Below the pieces are notes generated by a model that saw only the letters and a list, made by a program, of their open reading frames with translations, did not search any database and was not told the DNA's origin. Positions 1-8,698 of a stretch of 64,000 nucleotides of DNA are shown here, in pieces (position 1 is the stretch's first letter; each line of letters opens with the position of its first letter). Position numbers and translations under genes: made by a program. Source of the stretch: Thermoflavifilum sp. (lineage in GTDB: Bacteria; Bacteroidota; Bacteroidia; Chitinophagales; Chitinophagaceae); the NCBI GenBank assembly GCA_023511875.1, contig JAIMAQ010000003.1, positions 124,001 to 188,000 of the forward strand, given 5' to 3'.

Positions 1-1
1 C

Positions 2-547
2 TTTTCGGTGGTGGGTCAAGATCTCAACAAGTTTAAATCGGCTTTTACACTCCTTCTCACTTCTAGAGGCATTCCGCAGATGTATTATGGTGATGAGATA
101 TTGATGAAAGGCATATCGGCGCCAGATGGACTGGTGCGTAAAGATTTTCCAGGAGGATGGCTCAATGATTCCCTAAATAAATTCACCGAAGCGGGAAGAA
201 GCGATACGGAAAATATAGCTTTTCATTTCATTCAAAACCTTGCACATTTCCGACTACATAGCGACGCATTACAACAAGGCAAACTCATGCAATATGTTCC
301 CGAAAATAATGTATATGTGTATTTCAGATATACCAACCAAGAAACAGTAATGATTGCCATCAATGGAAATGATAATGACGTAACAGTTTCTACCAGCCGT
401 TTTGCCGAACGTCTGAAAGAATATACCCAAGCATTAGACGTATTACATCATCAAACCATAAACGATATTTCACATTTTACATTAGCACCTCATGCGCCAT
501 TGGTTTGGCAATTTACACGCGATCAAACATCTTCAAAACAACCATAA
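2..547 (+). CDS. GH13 alpha-amylase family glycosidase, C-terminal part (partial)
   Basis: Only the end of the gene is present; the open frame runs off the left edge, so the GTG start at base 8 in the ORF track is not real. The visible part begins with the last strands of a GH13 (beta/alpha)8 barrel, including the RGIPQMYYGDEI segment typical of neopullulanase/cyclomaltodextrinase (SusA-like) enzymes, followed by a small C-terminal beta domain from about residue 95. It would hydrolyse alpha-glucans to maltose or short maltodextrins. Its stop lies three bases before pgmB, so it is the upstream member of the maltose operon. The catalytic residues and any signal peptide lie outside the window, so the exact specificity and location are inferred. 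Confidence 0.85.
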   Translation, partial: FSVVGQDLNKFKSAFTLLLTSRGIPQMYYGDEILMKGISAPDGLVRKDFPGGWLNDSLNKFTEAGRSDTENIAFHFIQNLAHFRLHSDALQQGKLMQYVPENNVYVYFRYTNQETVMIAINGNDNDVTVSTSRFAERLKEYTQALDVLHHQTINDISHFTLAPHAPLVWQFTRDQTSSKQP

Positions 548-550
548 CTC

Positions 551-1231
551 ATGCAAACCAACTCAATCCTGGCTTGTATTTTTGATTTAGATGGCGTATT
601 GGTCAACACAGCCCATTATCATTACTTGTCGTGGAAACAGCTTACTTCAACATGGGGCGTACCCTTTACGGAGCAAGATAATGAACAACTAAAAGGCCTT
701 AGTCGGGAAGATTCCTTAGCGAAACTGCTGCTCATCACAGGAAAAACTTTAACAGCTGAAGAGCGTGAGCAAACCTTATTGGAAAAAAATAATTTGTTCA
801 GAAAATATTTAGAACAAATGACACCAGAAGATGTGTTGCCTGGTGTACGATCATTATTATCTGCACTTAAAAAAGCTCAAATTCGTTTGGCTGTAGCGTC
901 GTCCAGCAAGAATGCACAAACTGTTTTACAACAAACCGAATTACTCTCCTGGTTTGATGCGGTAGTAGATGGCAACCAGATCCAATATGCAAAGCCCAAT
1001 CCAGAAGTATTTTTATTGGCAGCAAAAAAGCTCAATGTATTACCCAGTGAGTCAATAGTATTTGAAGACGCACAAGCAGGTATAGAAGCCGCTCTTGCTG
1101 GAGGTTTCTATTGTATAGGAGTGGGCGATGCTCAACTATTGCATCAAGCACATATTACCGTGCCCAATTTAGAAAATATCGTTCCACAGGAGCTTTTCAC
1201 ACAACTGCTTCACATACCCACGAAAGGATAA
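551..1231 (+). CDS. pgmB: beta-phosphoglucomutase
   Basis: HAD-superfamily phosphatase-like protein of 226 aa, the usual length for beta-phosphoglucomutase. Motif I is FDLDGVLVNT near residue 12, with the nucleophile Asp and the acid/base Asp two residues on; motif II is the SSS near residue 117, motif III the Lys in YAKPNP, and motif IV EDAQAG near residue 173. The cap domain lies at about residues 18-85. It converts beta-glucose 1-phosphate to glucose 6-phosphate via a bisphosphate intermediate. The next gene is a GH65 phosphorylase, one base away, which makes exactly this substrate from maltose; that pairing is well known and makes the assignment firm. Cytoplasmic. Confidence 0.95.
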   Translation: MQTNSILACIFDLDGVLVNTAHYHYLSWKQLTSTWGVPFTEQDNEQLKGLSREDSLAKLLLITGKTLTAEEREQTLLEKNNLFRKYLEQMTPEDVLPGVRSLLSALKKAQIRLAVASSSKNAQTVLQQTELLSWFDAVVDGNQIQYAKPNPEVFLLAAKKLNVLPSESIVFEDAQAGIEAALAGGFYCIGVGDAQLLHQAHITVPNLENIVPQELFTQLLHIPTKG

Positions 1232-1232
1232 A

Positions 1233-3593
1233 ATGATTTGGTTTATGGAAACTTTTATTACGGCTGATCCATGGAAGATTATTCAGGAAGAATTTGATCC
1301 CGCTAAACAATTAATTGCAGAAAGCCTATTTAGCATTGGCAATGGCCATATGGGGCAACGTGGAAATTTTGAAGAAAAATATTCTGGCCCTTCTTTGCAG
1401 GGACATTATATTGGTGGAGTATACTACCCCGATCGTACACGCGTGGGTTGGTGGAAAAATGGCTATCCTGAATATTTTGCAAAAGTGTTAAATGCACCCG
1501 CATGGATTCAAATCTTTTTGCAAATCGATGGGGAAGAGGTGGATTTGTTTCGAGTTAAACATATCCATGCTTTTCGGAGAGAACTCAATATGCAAGAAGG
1601 GTATTTGAAACGTACTTGCATTATTGAATGCATAAATGGAAAACAATTACATATTGCGAGTACGCGATTCTGTAGCATGACTAAGCACGAAGCAGGTTTA
1701 ATCCGCTATGAAATTACACCATTGAATTTTTCAGGAACCATTGATTTGCAATTTCCTGTAGATGCCAATGTACAGAACGCCGATGCCAATTATCAAGAAA
1801 AATTTTGGGAGCATATACACAGCGAAGCCATCATACCTTGTACTCCTCAACAGCCGAGCTATGCATGGGTAGTGGCCCGAACAAAGAAATCGCATTTCAC
1901 AGTGAGTACCGCAATTCATCCACGTATCTGGCACAATCAAAATCTCTTGCCTATAGCTTTTCGGAAAAAAGTGCGTGAAAAATATGCCTCTTTGGAAACA
2001 ACACTTGAAGTGCAACAAAATGAAACTTATGTGATGGAGAAATATGCAGCCATATTATCGTCGCTCAACCATGATCCTGCACATATAGAAGCACACACTC
2101 ATGAGCAATTGCACCAATATGTGGAAATAGGATTCGATGCTTTGCTTCAAGAACAAAAAACCTACTGGACTAATAAATGGAAGATGATGGATGTGCAAAT
2201 CGAAGGAGACGTTAAAGCTCAGCAAGGCATTCGGTTTAATATCTTCCAACTTCACCAAACTTATACAGGTGATGATGAGCGACTCAATATTGGCCCAAAG
2301 GGATTTACAGGCGAAAAATATGGAGGCGCCACGTATTGGGATACTGAAGCTTATTGCTTACCCTTTTACCTGGCTACTGCCGATGAACATGTTGCCCGTA
2401 ACTTGTTGTTGTATCGATATCGACATTTACCTAAAGCCATTGAAAATGCAACCAAGCTGGGGTTTGGCCATGGTGCTGCACTCTATCCCATGGTAACGAT
2501 GAATGGTGAAGAATGTCATAATGAATGGGAAATCACTTTTGAAGAAATTCATCGGAATGGAGCTATTGCTTATGCCATCTGGAATTATGTAAATTATACA
2601 GGTGATCGCGATTATCTGGTTAGCTATGGACTCGAAGTACTTATTGCCATTGCACGCTTTTGGGCACAGCGAGTAAATTGGAGTGAGCCCAAACAAAAAT
2701 ATGTGATCTTAGGCGTAACAGGGCCTAATGAATATGAGAATAACGTCAACAACAACTGGTACACCAATTTCATAGCCTGCTGGTGTTTGGAATATGCTCA
2801 GAGTGCTATTTCTTTTGTAAAACAAAAAGCACCCCACAAGCTAGCGGAATTGTTTGCGCGTATACAGTTTCAAGAAGAAACAGAAGTTCCTCAATGGGAG
2901 CATATTCGCACCCATATGTATTTTCCCGAAGAACCTTCACTGGGTATTTTCTTACAACAAGAGGGTTATTTAGACAAAGAACAAAAACTAGTGAGCGACT
3001 TATCGGCCGATGATTTGCCGCTATACAAGCATTGGAGCTGGGATCGCATTTTGCGTTCTTGCTTCATCAAGCAAGCCGATGTATTGCAAGGATTGTATTT
3101 TTTTGAAGATCGTTTTTCTACAGAACAAATCCGGAAAAATTTTGCATTTTATGAGCCTCGCACTGTGCATGAATCTTCACTTTCTCCTTGTATACACAGC
3201 ATCTTGGCGGCTAAAATAGGCGACGAGCAAAAAGCATATGAACTATACTTGCGCACCGCCCGACTCGATCTCGATGATTACAACAAAGATACCTCCGATG
3301 GTTGCCATATCACCAGCATGGCAGGCACCTGGCTAAGCATTGTGCAAGGCTTTGCTGGTATGCGCGTAAGAAGTGATGCACTGCATTTTCAACCCTTTAT
3401 CCCGCGCCAATGGCAAGCATATGAATTTCGCATTCAGTTTCGGGGAAATTGGCTCAAGATCAGGGTTACACAAGCAGAAATTCACATCGAAAATCATGGA
3501 AATAAACCAATAGAAGTGTTTATATTTGGTCAACCACACCAGTTAGACGAGCAACACCAGCTGCGTGTGGCCAGGCCAAACCTTCTACCATGA
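1233..3593 (+). CDS. GH65 glycoside phosphorylase, probably maltose phosphorylase
   Basis: Full-length GH65 protein of 786 aa. An N-terminal beta-sandwich (about residues 10-280) is followed by an (alpha/alpha)6 catalytic barrel and a short C-terminal beta domain. The catalytic acid is the Glu in GVTGPNEYENNVNNN near residue 490, a segment closer to maltose phosphorylases than to trehalose or kojibiose enzymes. The FSIGNGHMGQRGNFEE segment near residue 35 is also typical. It splits maltose with phosphate into glucose and beta-glucose 1-phosphate, the substrate of the preceding pgmB. The track start is ATG at 1233; a second ATG at 1245 (MET FIT) is an equally good start. The stop overlaps the glgB start by four bases, so the two are translationally coupled. 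A different alpha-disaccharide cannot be excluded. Confidence 0.9.
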   Translation: MIWFMETFITADPWKIIQEEFDPAKQLIAESLFSIGNGHMGQRGNFEEKYSGPSLQGHYIGGVYYPDRTRVGWWKNGYPEYFAKVLNAPAWIQIFLQIDGEEVDLFRVKHIHAFRRELNMQEGYLKRTCIIECINGKQLHIASTRFCSMTKHEAGLIRYEITPLNFSGTIDLQFPVDANVQNADANYQEKFWEHIHSEAIIPCTPQQPSYAWVVARTKKSHFTVSTAIHPRIWHNQNLLPIAFRKKVREKYASLETTLEVQQNETYVMEKYAAILSSLNHDPAHIEAHTHEQLHQYVEIGFDALLQEQKTYWTNKWKMMDVQIEGDVKAQQGIRFNIFQLHQTYTGDDERLNIGPKGFTGEKYGGATYWDTEAYCLPFYLATADEHVARNLLLYRYRHLPKAIENATKLGFGHGAALYPMVTMNGEECHNEWEITFEEIHRNGAIAYAIWNYVNYTGDRDYLVSYGLEVLIAIARFWAQRVNWSEPKQKYVILGVTGPNEYENNVNNNWYTNFIACWCLEYAQSAISFVKQKAPHKLAELFARIQFQEETEVPQWEHIRTHMYFPEEPSLGIFLQQEGYLDKEQKLVSDLSADDLPLYKHWSWDRILRSCFIKQADVLQGLYFFEDRFSTEQIRKNFAFYEPRTVHESSLSPCIHSILAAKIGDEQKAYELYLRTARLDLDDYNKDTSDGCHITSMAGTWLSIVQGFAGMRVRSDALHFQPFIPRQWQAYEFRIQFRGNWLKIRVTQAEIHIENHGNKPIEVFIFGQPHQLDEQHQLRVARPNLLP

Positions 3594-5539
3594 CAGCTAA
3601 ACCCAGCTCCGATACACATCGTCCAGAAATAGTAGCCGCTTCACGGATTAGTGATTTTGATGTCTCGCTATTCCAAGCCGGCAAACACTATAGAATGTAT
3701 GAAAAGCTAGGCTGCCACCCAGGCGTACACGAGGGCAGAGCAGGAGCTTTCTTTGCTGTATGGGCACCTTACGCCGAACAAGTATCGGTCGTAGGTAGTT
3801 TCAACGATTGGCAACCACACACCCATCCTCTTCATCCACGATGGGATCATTCAGGTATTTGGGAAGGTTTTATTCCTCACGTGAAGGTGGGTGATATGTA
3901 TAAGTTTTTTATTCGCTCACGCGATGGAGAAATCTTTTACAAAGGAGATCCTTATGCTTTTCATTGGGAAAAACGCCCCCATACGGCTTCCATCGTTTGG
4001 TCGCTCGATTATGCTTGGCAAGATGATGAGTGGATGAATAAGCGACATGCATACAACAACTTGCATTGCCCTTTTACTGTTTATGAAGTACATTTAGGAT
4101 CTTGGCGCAGGCCCGATCCGTATAATCACGAAGTATTTTACAACTATCGAGAGATTGCCGATCAGCTTGTACCTTATGTACGCGACATGGGATTTACTCA
4201 TGTAGAGCTCATGCCTGTGATGGAGCATCCTTTCGATGGATCCTGGGGTTATCAGATCACGGGCTACTTTGCACCCACTTCGCGGTACGGCACTCCACAA
4301 GATTTTATGTACTTGATCGATCGTTTTCATCAAGCAGAGATTGGCGTGATTCTCGATTGGGTGCCTTCGCATTTTCCAGCCGATGCCCATGGGCTATTTC
4401 GCTTCGATGGCTCTCATGTATATGAATATGCCGACATGCGAAAGGGCTTTCAAAAAGATTGGAATAGCTATATTTTCAATTATGCCCGCAACGAAGTGCG
4501 TTGCTTTTTGTTGAGCAATGCATTATTTTGGCTCGATAAATATCATATCGATGGGTTGCGCGTAGATGCCGTAGCTTCTATGATTTACCTCGATTATTCT
4601 AAAAAGGAAGGCGAGTGGGTGCCCAATGAGCATGGAGGTCGAGAAAACCTGGAAGCTATTTCATTGCTGCAAGAGCTCAATACATTGGTATATGGCCAAT
4701 ATCCAGGCACACAAACTATTGCAGAAGAATCTACCGCGTTTTACGGCGTGTCTAAACCCGTTTATCTGGGCGGACTGGGTTTTGGAATGAAATGGATGAT
4801 GGGCTGGATGAATGATACTTTGGAATATTTTAAAAGAGATCCTTATTTCCGACAATTCCATCATGACCAGCTCACATTTAGCTTAGTATATGCTTTTAGC
4901 GAAAACTTCATGCTTCCCCTTTCACACGATGAAGTGGTGCATGGCAAGTCGCCCATGATTTATAAAATGCCGGGCGACGATTGGCAAAAGTTTGCCAACC
5001 TGCGTTTGCTCTATGCCTATATGTTCACGCATCCAGGAGCAAAATTATTATTCATGGGAAACGAAATCGCCCAAACTAGCGAGTGGAATTTTAAAGGGCA
5101 GCTTGATTGGCATCTGTTACAATATTCGCTACATCAAGGCATACAGAAACTGGTGAAACAACTTAATACATTATATCGCCAATATACAGCTCTCCATGAA
5201 ACCCAGTTTATGCCTATAGGCTTTGAATGGATTGATATTGGTGATCGGCAACATAGTATTTTCATTTATTCCCGTCATGAAACTGATGGTTATCGCAAGC
5301 TGCTCATTGCCCTCAATATGACGCCAGTGCCTCGCCTCAATTATGAGATTGGCATGGCTGAAGAAGGAGCTTGGCAAGAACTACTTAATACAGATGATCC
5401 AGCGTTTGGAGGAAGTGGAGTAATGAATCCTGGAGTACATGTTACCCATAAACAGCCGTGTAAAGGGAAGCCCTACCAGCTCATTATTGACTTGCCCCCA
5501 TTGGGCGCCGTGATCATGGAACGAACGATAAACCAATAA
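3590..5539 (+). CDS. glgB: 1,4-alpha-glucan branching enzyme
   Basis: GlgB of 649 aa, the typical size. An N-terminal CBM48 (WAPYAEQVSVVGSFNDW near residue 55) precedes the GH13 barrel. Visible motifs are GLRVDAVASM with the nucleophile Asp, IAEES with the acid/base Glu, and LSHDEVVHGK with the transition-state Asp; the C-terminal all-beta domain starts near residue 545. It transfers alpha-1,4 chains to make alpha-1,6 branches in glycogen. The start ATG overlaps the stop of the phosphorylase gene (ATGA). Its place inside a maltose-degrading operon, with no glgA, glgC or glgP alongside in the window, is unusual and suggests coordination of maltodextrin use with glycogen storage. Confidence 0.96.
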   Translation: MTAKPSSDTHRPEIVAASRISDFDVSLFQAGKHYRMYEKLGCHPGVHEGRAGAFFAVWAPYAEQVSVVGSFNDWQPHTHPLHPRWDHSGIWEGFIPHVKVGDMYKFFIRSRDGEIFYKGDPYAFHWEKRPHTASIVWSLDYAWQDDEWMNKRHAYNNLHCPFTVYEVHLGSWRRPDPYNHEVFYNYREIADQLVPYVRDMGFTHVELMPVMEHPFDGSWGYQITGYFAPTSRYGTPQDFMYLIDRFHQAEIGVILDWVPSHFPADAHGLFRFDGSHVYEYADMRKGFQKDWNSYIFNYARNEVRCFLLSNALFWLDKYHIDGLRVDAVASMIYLDYSKKEGEWVPNEHGGRENLEAISLLQELNTLVYGQYPGTQTIAEESTAFYGVSKPVYLGGLGFGMKWMMGWMNDTLEYFKRDPYFRQFHHDQLTFSLVYAFSENFMLPLSHDEVVHGKSPMIYKMPGDDWQKFANLRLLYAYMFTHPGAKLLFMGNEIAQTSEWNFKGQLDWHLLQYSLHQGIQKLVKQLNTLYRQYTALHETQFMPIGFEWIDIGDRQHSIFIYSRHETDGYRKLLIALNMTPVPRLNYEIGMAEEGAWQELLNTDDPAFGGSGVMNPGVHVTHKQPCKGKPYQLIIDLPPLGAVIMERTINQ

Positions 5540-5545
5540 TTCGTT

Positions 5546-6295
5546 ATGCTAAAAGAAGAGCGACAGGCTTTTATTCTCAAACAGATTAACCTGCACAATA
5601 AAGTCCTCTCCTCACAATTGGCAGCTAGTTTAGGCGTTTCAGAAGATACTATACTCCGCGACCTGAAAGAGCTGGCCAGTAAAGGAAGCATCATCAAGGT
5701 GCATGGAGGTGCAGTAAGCCCCTCATTTTATCAACCACTGAATCACCACGTGCCGGCCTACGCCACAGAAGCAAAAAAACAAATTGCCCAAAAAGTTATT
5801 CAGTTGATGAAAAAAGACATGGTGATATTAACGGGTGGGGGCACCACAGTAATCGAATTGGCCAAAGCCATACCCGATAGTCTACGTGCTACTTTTTTCA
5901 CCATTAGCCCCCTAGTGGCCATCGAATTGGTAGCACATCCTAATCTTACCGTTATCACCATTGGTGGCGAGCTTTCTAAAGGTTCTTATGTACACATTGG
6001 TGCGAGTGTTATTAATCAGTTGCACGATATTCGTGCCGATCTATGCTTATTGGGAACCAATGGCCTATCCCCACAAGAAGGCATTACCGATTCTGATTGG
6101 GAAATTGTGCAAGTGAAAAAAGCCATGATACAAGCCAGCGAGAAGACCGCTATTCTTTGTATCTCCGAAAAACTCGACTCACATCAAAAATTTACCGTAT
6201 GCTCGCTCGACGATATTCATTATTTGATCACCGAATTGTCGCCCAATTCCTCGCTGTTAAAAGCATATCACCAGAAAAATTTATGCATCTTATAA
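5546..6295 (+). CDS. DeoR-family transcriptional regulator
   Basis: 249 aa, the normal DeoR-family length. An N-terminal winged helix-turn-helix (residues 1-58) contains VSEDTILRDLKELASKG and the hinge KVHGGAV that marks this family. The C-terminal DeoRC sensor domain (about 75-235) has the GGTT loop that binds a phosphorylated sugar in relatives. The gene starts six bases after glgB and closes the operon, so it is probably an autoregulated repressor of the alpha-glucan genes, with a sugar phosphate as effector; the effector is inferred. It ends 13 bases before the convergent DUF4397 gene. Confidence 0.92.
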   Translation: MLKEERQAFILKQINLHNKVLSSQLAASLGVSEDTILRDLKELASKGSIIKVHGGAVSPSFYQPLNHHVPAYATEAKKQIAQKVIQLMKKDMVILTGGGTTVIELAKAIPDSLRATFFTISPLVAIELVAHPNLTVITIGGELSKGSYVHIGASVINQLHDIRADLCLLGTNGLSPQEGITDSDWEIVQVKKAMIQASEKTAILCISEKLDSHQKFTVCSLDDIHYLITELSPNSSLLKAYHQKNLCIL

Positions 6296-6308
6296 AAATT
6301 GCTTCTTT

Positions 6309-7037
6309 TTATTGTGGATATCCATTGGTGTAATAATCGAGCGTGATGCGTGTTTTACTGGTAGCTAATGTATCATATTTTCTTCCCCGCACATACCAGG
6401 TATAATTCCGCGTTTGAGTAAGCGAAAGGCTAGCCTTAGCAACAAGTGTTATGTTGGTACCCGTTTCTCTTACCAGGTAATTACCTGCATATGGAAGCTT
6501 AATATAGTCTTTCACCCCTTTGTAAGGTATGGCTGAAAACACTACTGTACTATCGGGTAAAGAAAGAATATCAATAGTTTGCTCGGGCATAATCAGGTTC
6601 ACACATTGCACCATCACATAACCACTATCTGCCGCCTGGCTTCGGTTTTGAACGACAACAAATGGATCTTTGCTGAGGTCGCCACTCCAGAGGATGCCAT
6701 ATCGTTTACCTGCTTCTAAATTTAAGCTGGTTTGTGCAATGGGGGTAAACGTGGCATCACTACCAGCAGTAATGGCAATAGTAGCTTGCCCGGGTTGAAC
6801 GGCTGCATATTCTACTGTACCTGGAAAAATACCTGCATAAGCCAATGCAGAGCCGGTGATCTTTTGGCCATTCAGTAAAAATTGATAAGTAACTGTTGTG
6901 TTGGGCTCACCATTGACAAACTTGACCAAGGCGTTGCTGGTAGCAGGCATTACAGGTCCAGTGATTTGATTTTTTTGACAAGCGGGTAAGCAGCATATAG
7001 CTACAAGCGATATATAAAACAAGAACTTCGACTTCAT
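6309..7037 (-). CDS. DUF4397 domain lipoprotein
   Basis: 242 aa with a lipoprotein signal peptide: a positive start, a hydrophobic stretch and the lipobox LPAC at about residues 18-21. The mature part reads as a DUF4397-type beta-sandwich (ALVKFVNGEPNTTVTYQF near residue 37, GIFPGTVEY near 68). Such lipoproteins are common beside SusCD pairs in Bacteroidetes and are thought to be surface-exposed; no enzymatic residues are evident. It lies 62 bases downstream of the SusD gene on the same strand and is probably the third gene of that unit, possibly a surface glycan-binding accessory protein. That role is inferred from position only. Confidence 0.8.
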   Translation of the reverse strand: MKSKFLFYISLVAICCLPACQKNQITGPVMPATSNALVKFVNGEPNTTVTYQFLLNGQKITGSALAYAGIFPGTVEYAAVQPGQATIAITAGSDATFTPIAQTSLNLEAGKRYGILWSGDLSKDPFVVVQNRSQAADSGYVMVQCVNLIMPEQTIDILSLPDSTVVFSAIPYKGVKDYIKLPYAGNYLVRETGTNITLVAKASLSLTQTRNYTWYVRGRKYDTLATSKTRITLDYYTNGYPQ

Positions 7038-7099
7038 GGTATGTTTCGTTTTTTTGTAAACAACATAAGCATAATCAATGAAGAAAAAATAAAATTGAT

Positions 7100-8674
7100 T
7101 TAGGGTTGACTAAACCAGCATTCTAAGGTGTGGTAATCGGGTTGATCAGCACCAATCTTTTTTAAGGCATTCAAATTCCACACATATTCCGAATTATACC
7201 TTGGCCTCACGCGATAAGCAGGCTTACCATTATTGTCGACATACATCTGGCTAGGCGAAGGCAAGGTGAAGCCCACAAATACTTGTTGCCCAGTTCGTGG
7301 ATCGATATCGGTGTAATGATATTTTCTAAGATCATTCCATACTTCTACAAAGCCAAATCCCCACAAAGCGATAAATTTCTGACACATGATCATCGAAAGC
7401 GTAAGCTGATTGGGATCAGTGGGCACAACCTGTGTATTGCTCAGATAATTCACTACAGACGTATCAGTAAGCTTTAATCCGCAATATTGTATATGCGCTT
7501 TAATACCATTTTGATAAGCATTCCAGGCTGTGGCCATATCGCCTTTTTTATAGGCAGCTTCTGCTTTACAAAATTGCAATTCAGCATAAGTCATGATGGG
7601 GAAAGGCCCTTCACTAAATACATATTTACCCGGATCTCCATGCTTAGGCGACCGATTTAAACCATATGGATTCAACAATGCGCGGCTGCTCACTGCTCTA
7701 CCGGTATCGCCCGATACCGCATCTGCACCTCGATATACGCCAGCAGCATCGGTAACCAACATCACGGGCATGCGCGGATCAGTCTCCCCGAACACCGTTC
7801 CGTTCATGAGGTTTACGATAAATTGTGATTGCCGATATATACTAAAATTATTTCGTGTAGGACTCAGAAAATTCGCATCAGCTGAAGAATTCCCATTAAA
7901 AGGCACTGAAAAATTATCGGCATTGCTGGTAAACGATTGATTGACCCAAGCAATTACTGAATCGGGTTGATAATATTGTGAACTTTTATTCGACAATGTT
8001 TGCATAGCTCTTGCCTTCAAGCCATAGACAAACTTGATCCATTTGGTGCGATCGCCTTTATAAACCAAATCACCACGAGCCAAATTGGTTTGCGAAACTC
8101 CTCCATCGGTACGGTTCAGATAGGCCAATGCCGAATCACACAGAGCAAATACAGTTTGATAAGCATATTCTTGATCATCATAATTATATTCCGATTTATT
8201 GGGATCTTCAATAAAAGCGTCTTTGATGATAATCGGTCCATGATAATCTGTAGCCGTAAGCCAGCCCCAGGCGCGTAATGCATATCCTACACCCACATAA
8301 TCCCATTGCCGAGCATTCATGCCATTTTCAATCATTCTACTCAAATTCATACCCATATCGAAATACACCATACGCCAAATTTGTCCCATAGCATCGCTAG
8401 CTGGATAGTATCCATACAAATCGGCATTTGAGCTCCCTGCATAATAATGAAAGAAATTATTGTAGCAACCTAAATAGCGGCCATCAAAACCAACATCCAC
8501 GGCCATCTTTGACAGAATAGGAGAAAGCCATAAAGCCGCTTCCACATTATCGGGATTGCTGGGGTCGCTGTTAATATCGAGATATTTTTTACAGCTGCTG
8601 AAAGAACTAATCAACAGGCCAGCAATCACTATGTGAAGAACAGAAGTGCGTATACGGTTCATAATAGTATGCAT
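7100..8674 (-). CDS. SusD/RagB family nutrient-binding outer membrane lipoprotein
   Basis: 524 aa. Signal peptide with lipobox SSFSSC around residues 24-29, followed directly by KKYLDINSDPSNPD, the standard N-terminus of mature SusD-like proteins. The helical TPR-like core is of the SusD-like 2 type (MTYAELQFCKAEAAYKKG near residue 365, then an ending rich in W and Y). It forms the lid of a SusC transporter and binds the glycan or peptide ligand outside the cell. The gene follows SusC by 24 bases and is surely cotranscribed. An ATG at 8662 is an alternative start that leaves a shorter, more usual signal peptide. The ligand cannot be told from sequence. Confidence 0.93.
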   Translation of the reverse strand: MHTIMNRIRTSVLHIVIAGLLISSFSSCKKYLDINSDPSNPDNVEAALWLSPILSKMAVDVGFDGRYLGCYNNFFHYYAGSSNADLYGYYPASDAMGQIWRMVYFDMGMNLSRMIENGMNARQWDYVGVGYALRAWGWLTATDYHGPIIIKDAFIEDPNKSEYNYDDQEYAYQTVFALCDSALAYLNRTDGGVSQTNLARGDLVYKGDRTKWIKFVYGLKARAMQTLSNKSSQYYQPDSVIAWVNQSFTSNADNFSVPFNGNSSADANFLSPTRNNFSIYRQSQFIVNLMNGTVFGETDPRMPVMLVTDAAGVYRGADAVSGDTGRAVSSRALLNPYGLNRSPKHGDPGKYVFSEGPFPIMTYAELQFCKAEAAYKKGDMATAWNAYQNGIKAHIQYCGLKLTDTSVVNYLSNTQVVPTDPNQLTLSMIMCQKFIALWGFGFVEVWNDLRKYHYTDIDPRTGQQVFVGFTLPSPSQMYVDNNGKPAYRVRPRYNSEYVWNLNALKKIGADQPDYHTLECWFSQP

Positions 8675-8698
8675 TTTAAGAGATCAAATATTGAACAT

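Noticed and set aside
7593-7940. 115-aa ORF antisense to the SusD gene and similar shadows within the SusC gene
   Set aside because: They lie wholly inside well-supported genes and have no recognisable protein signature.
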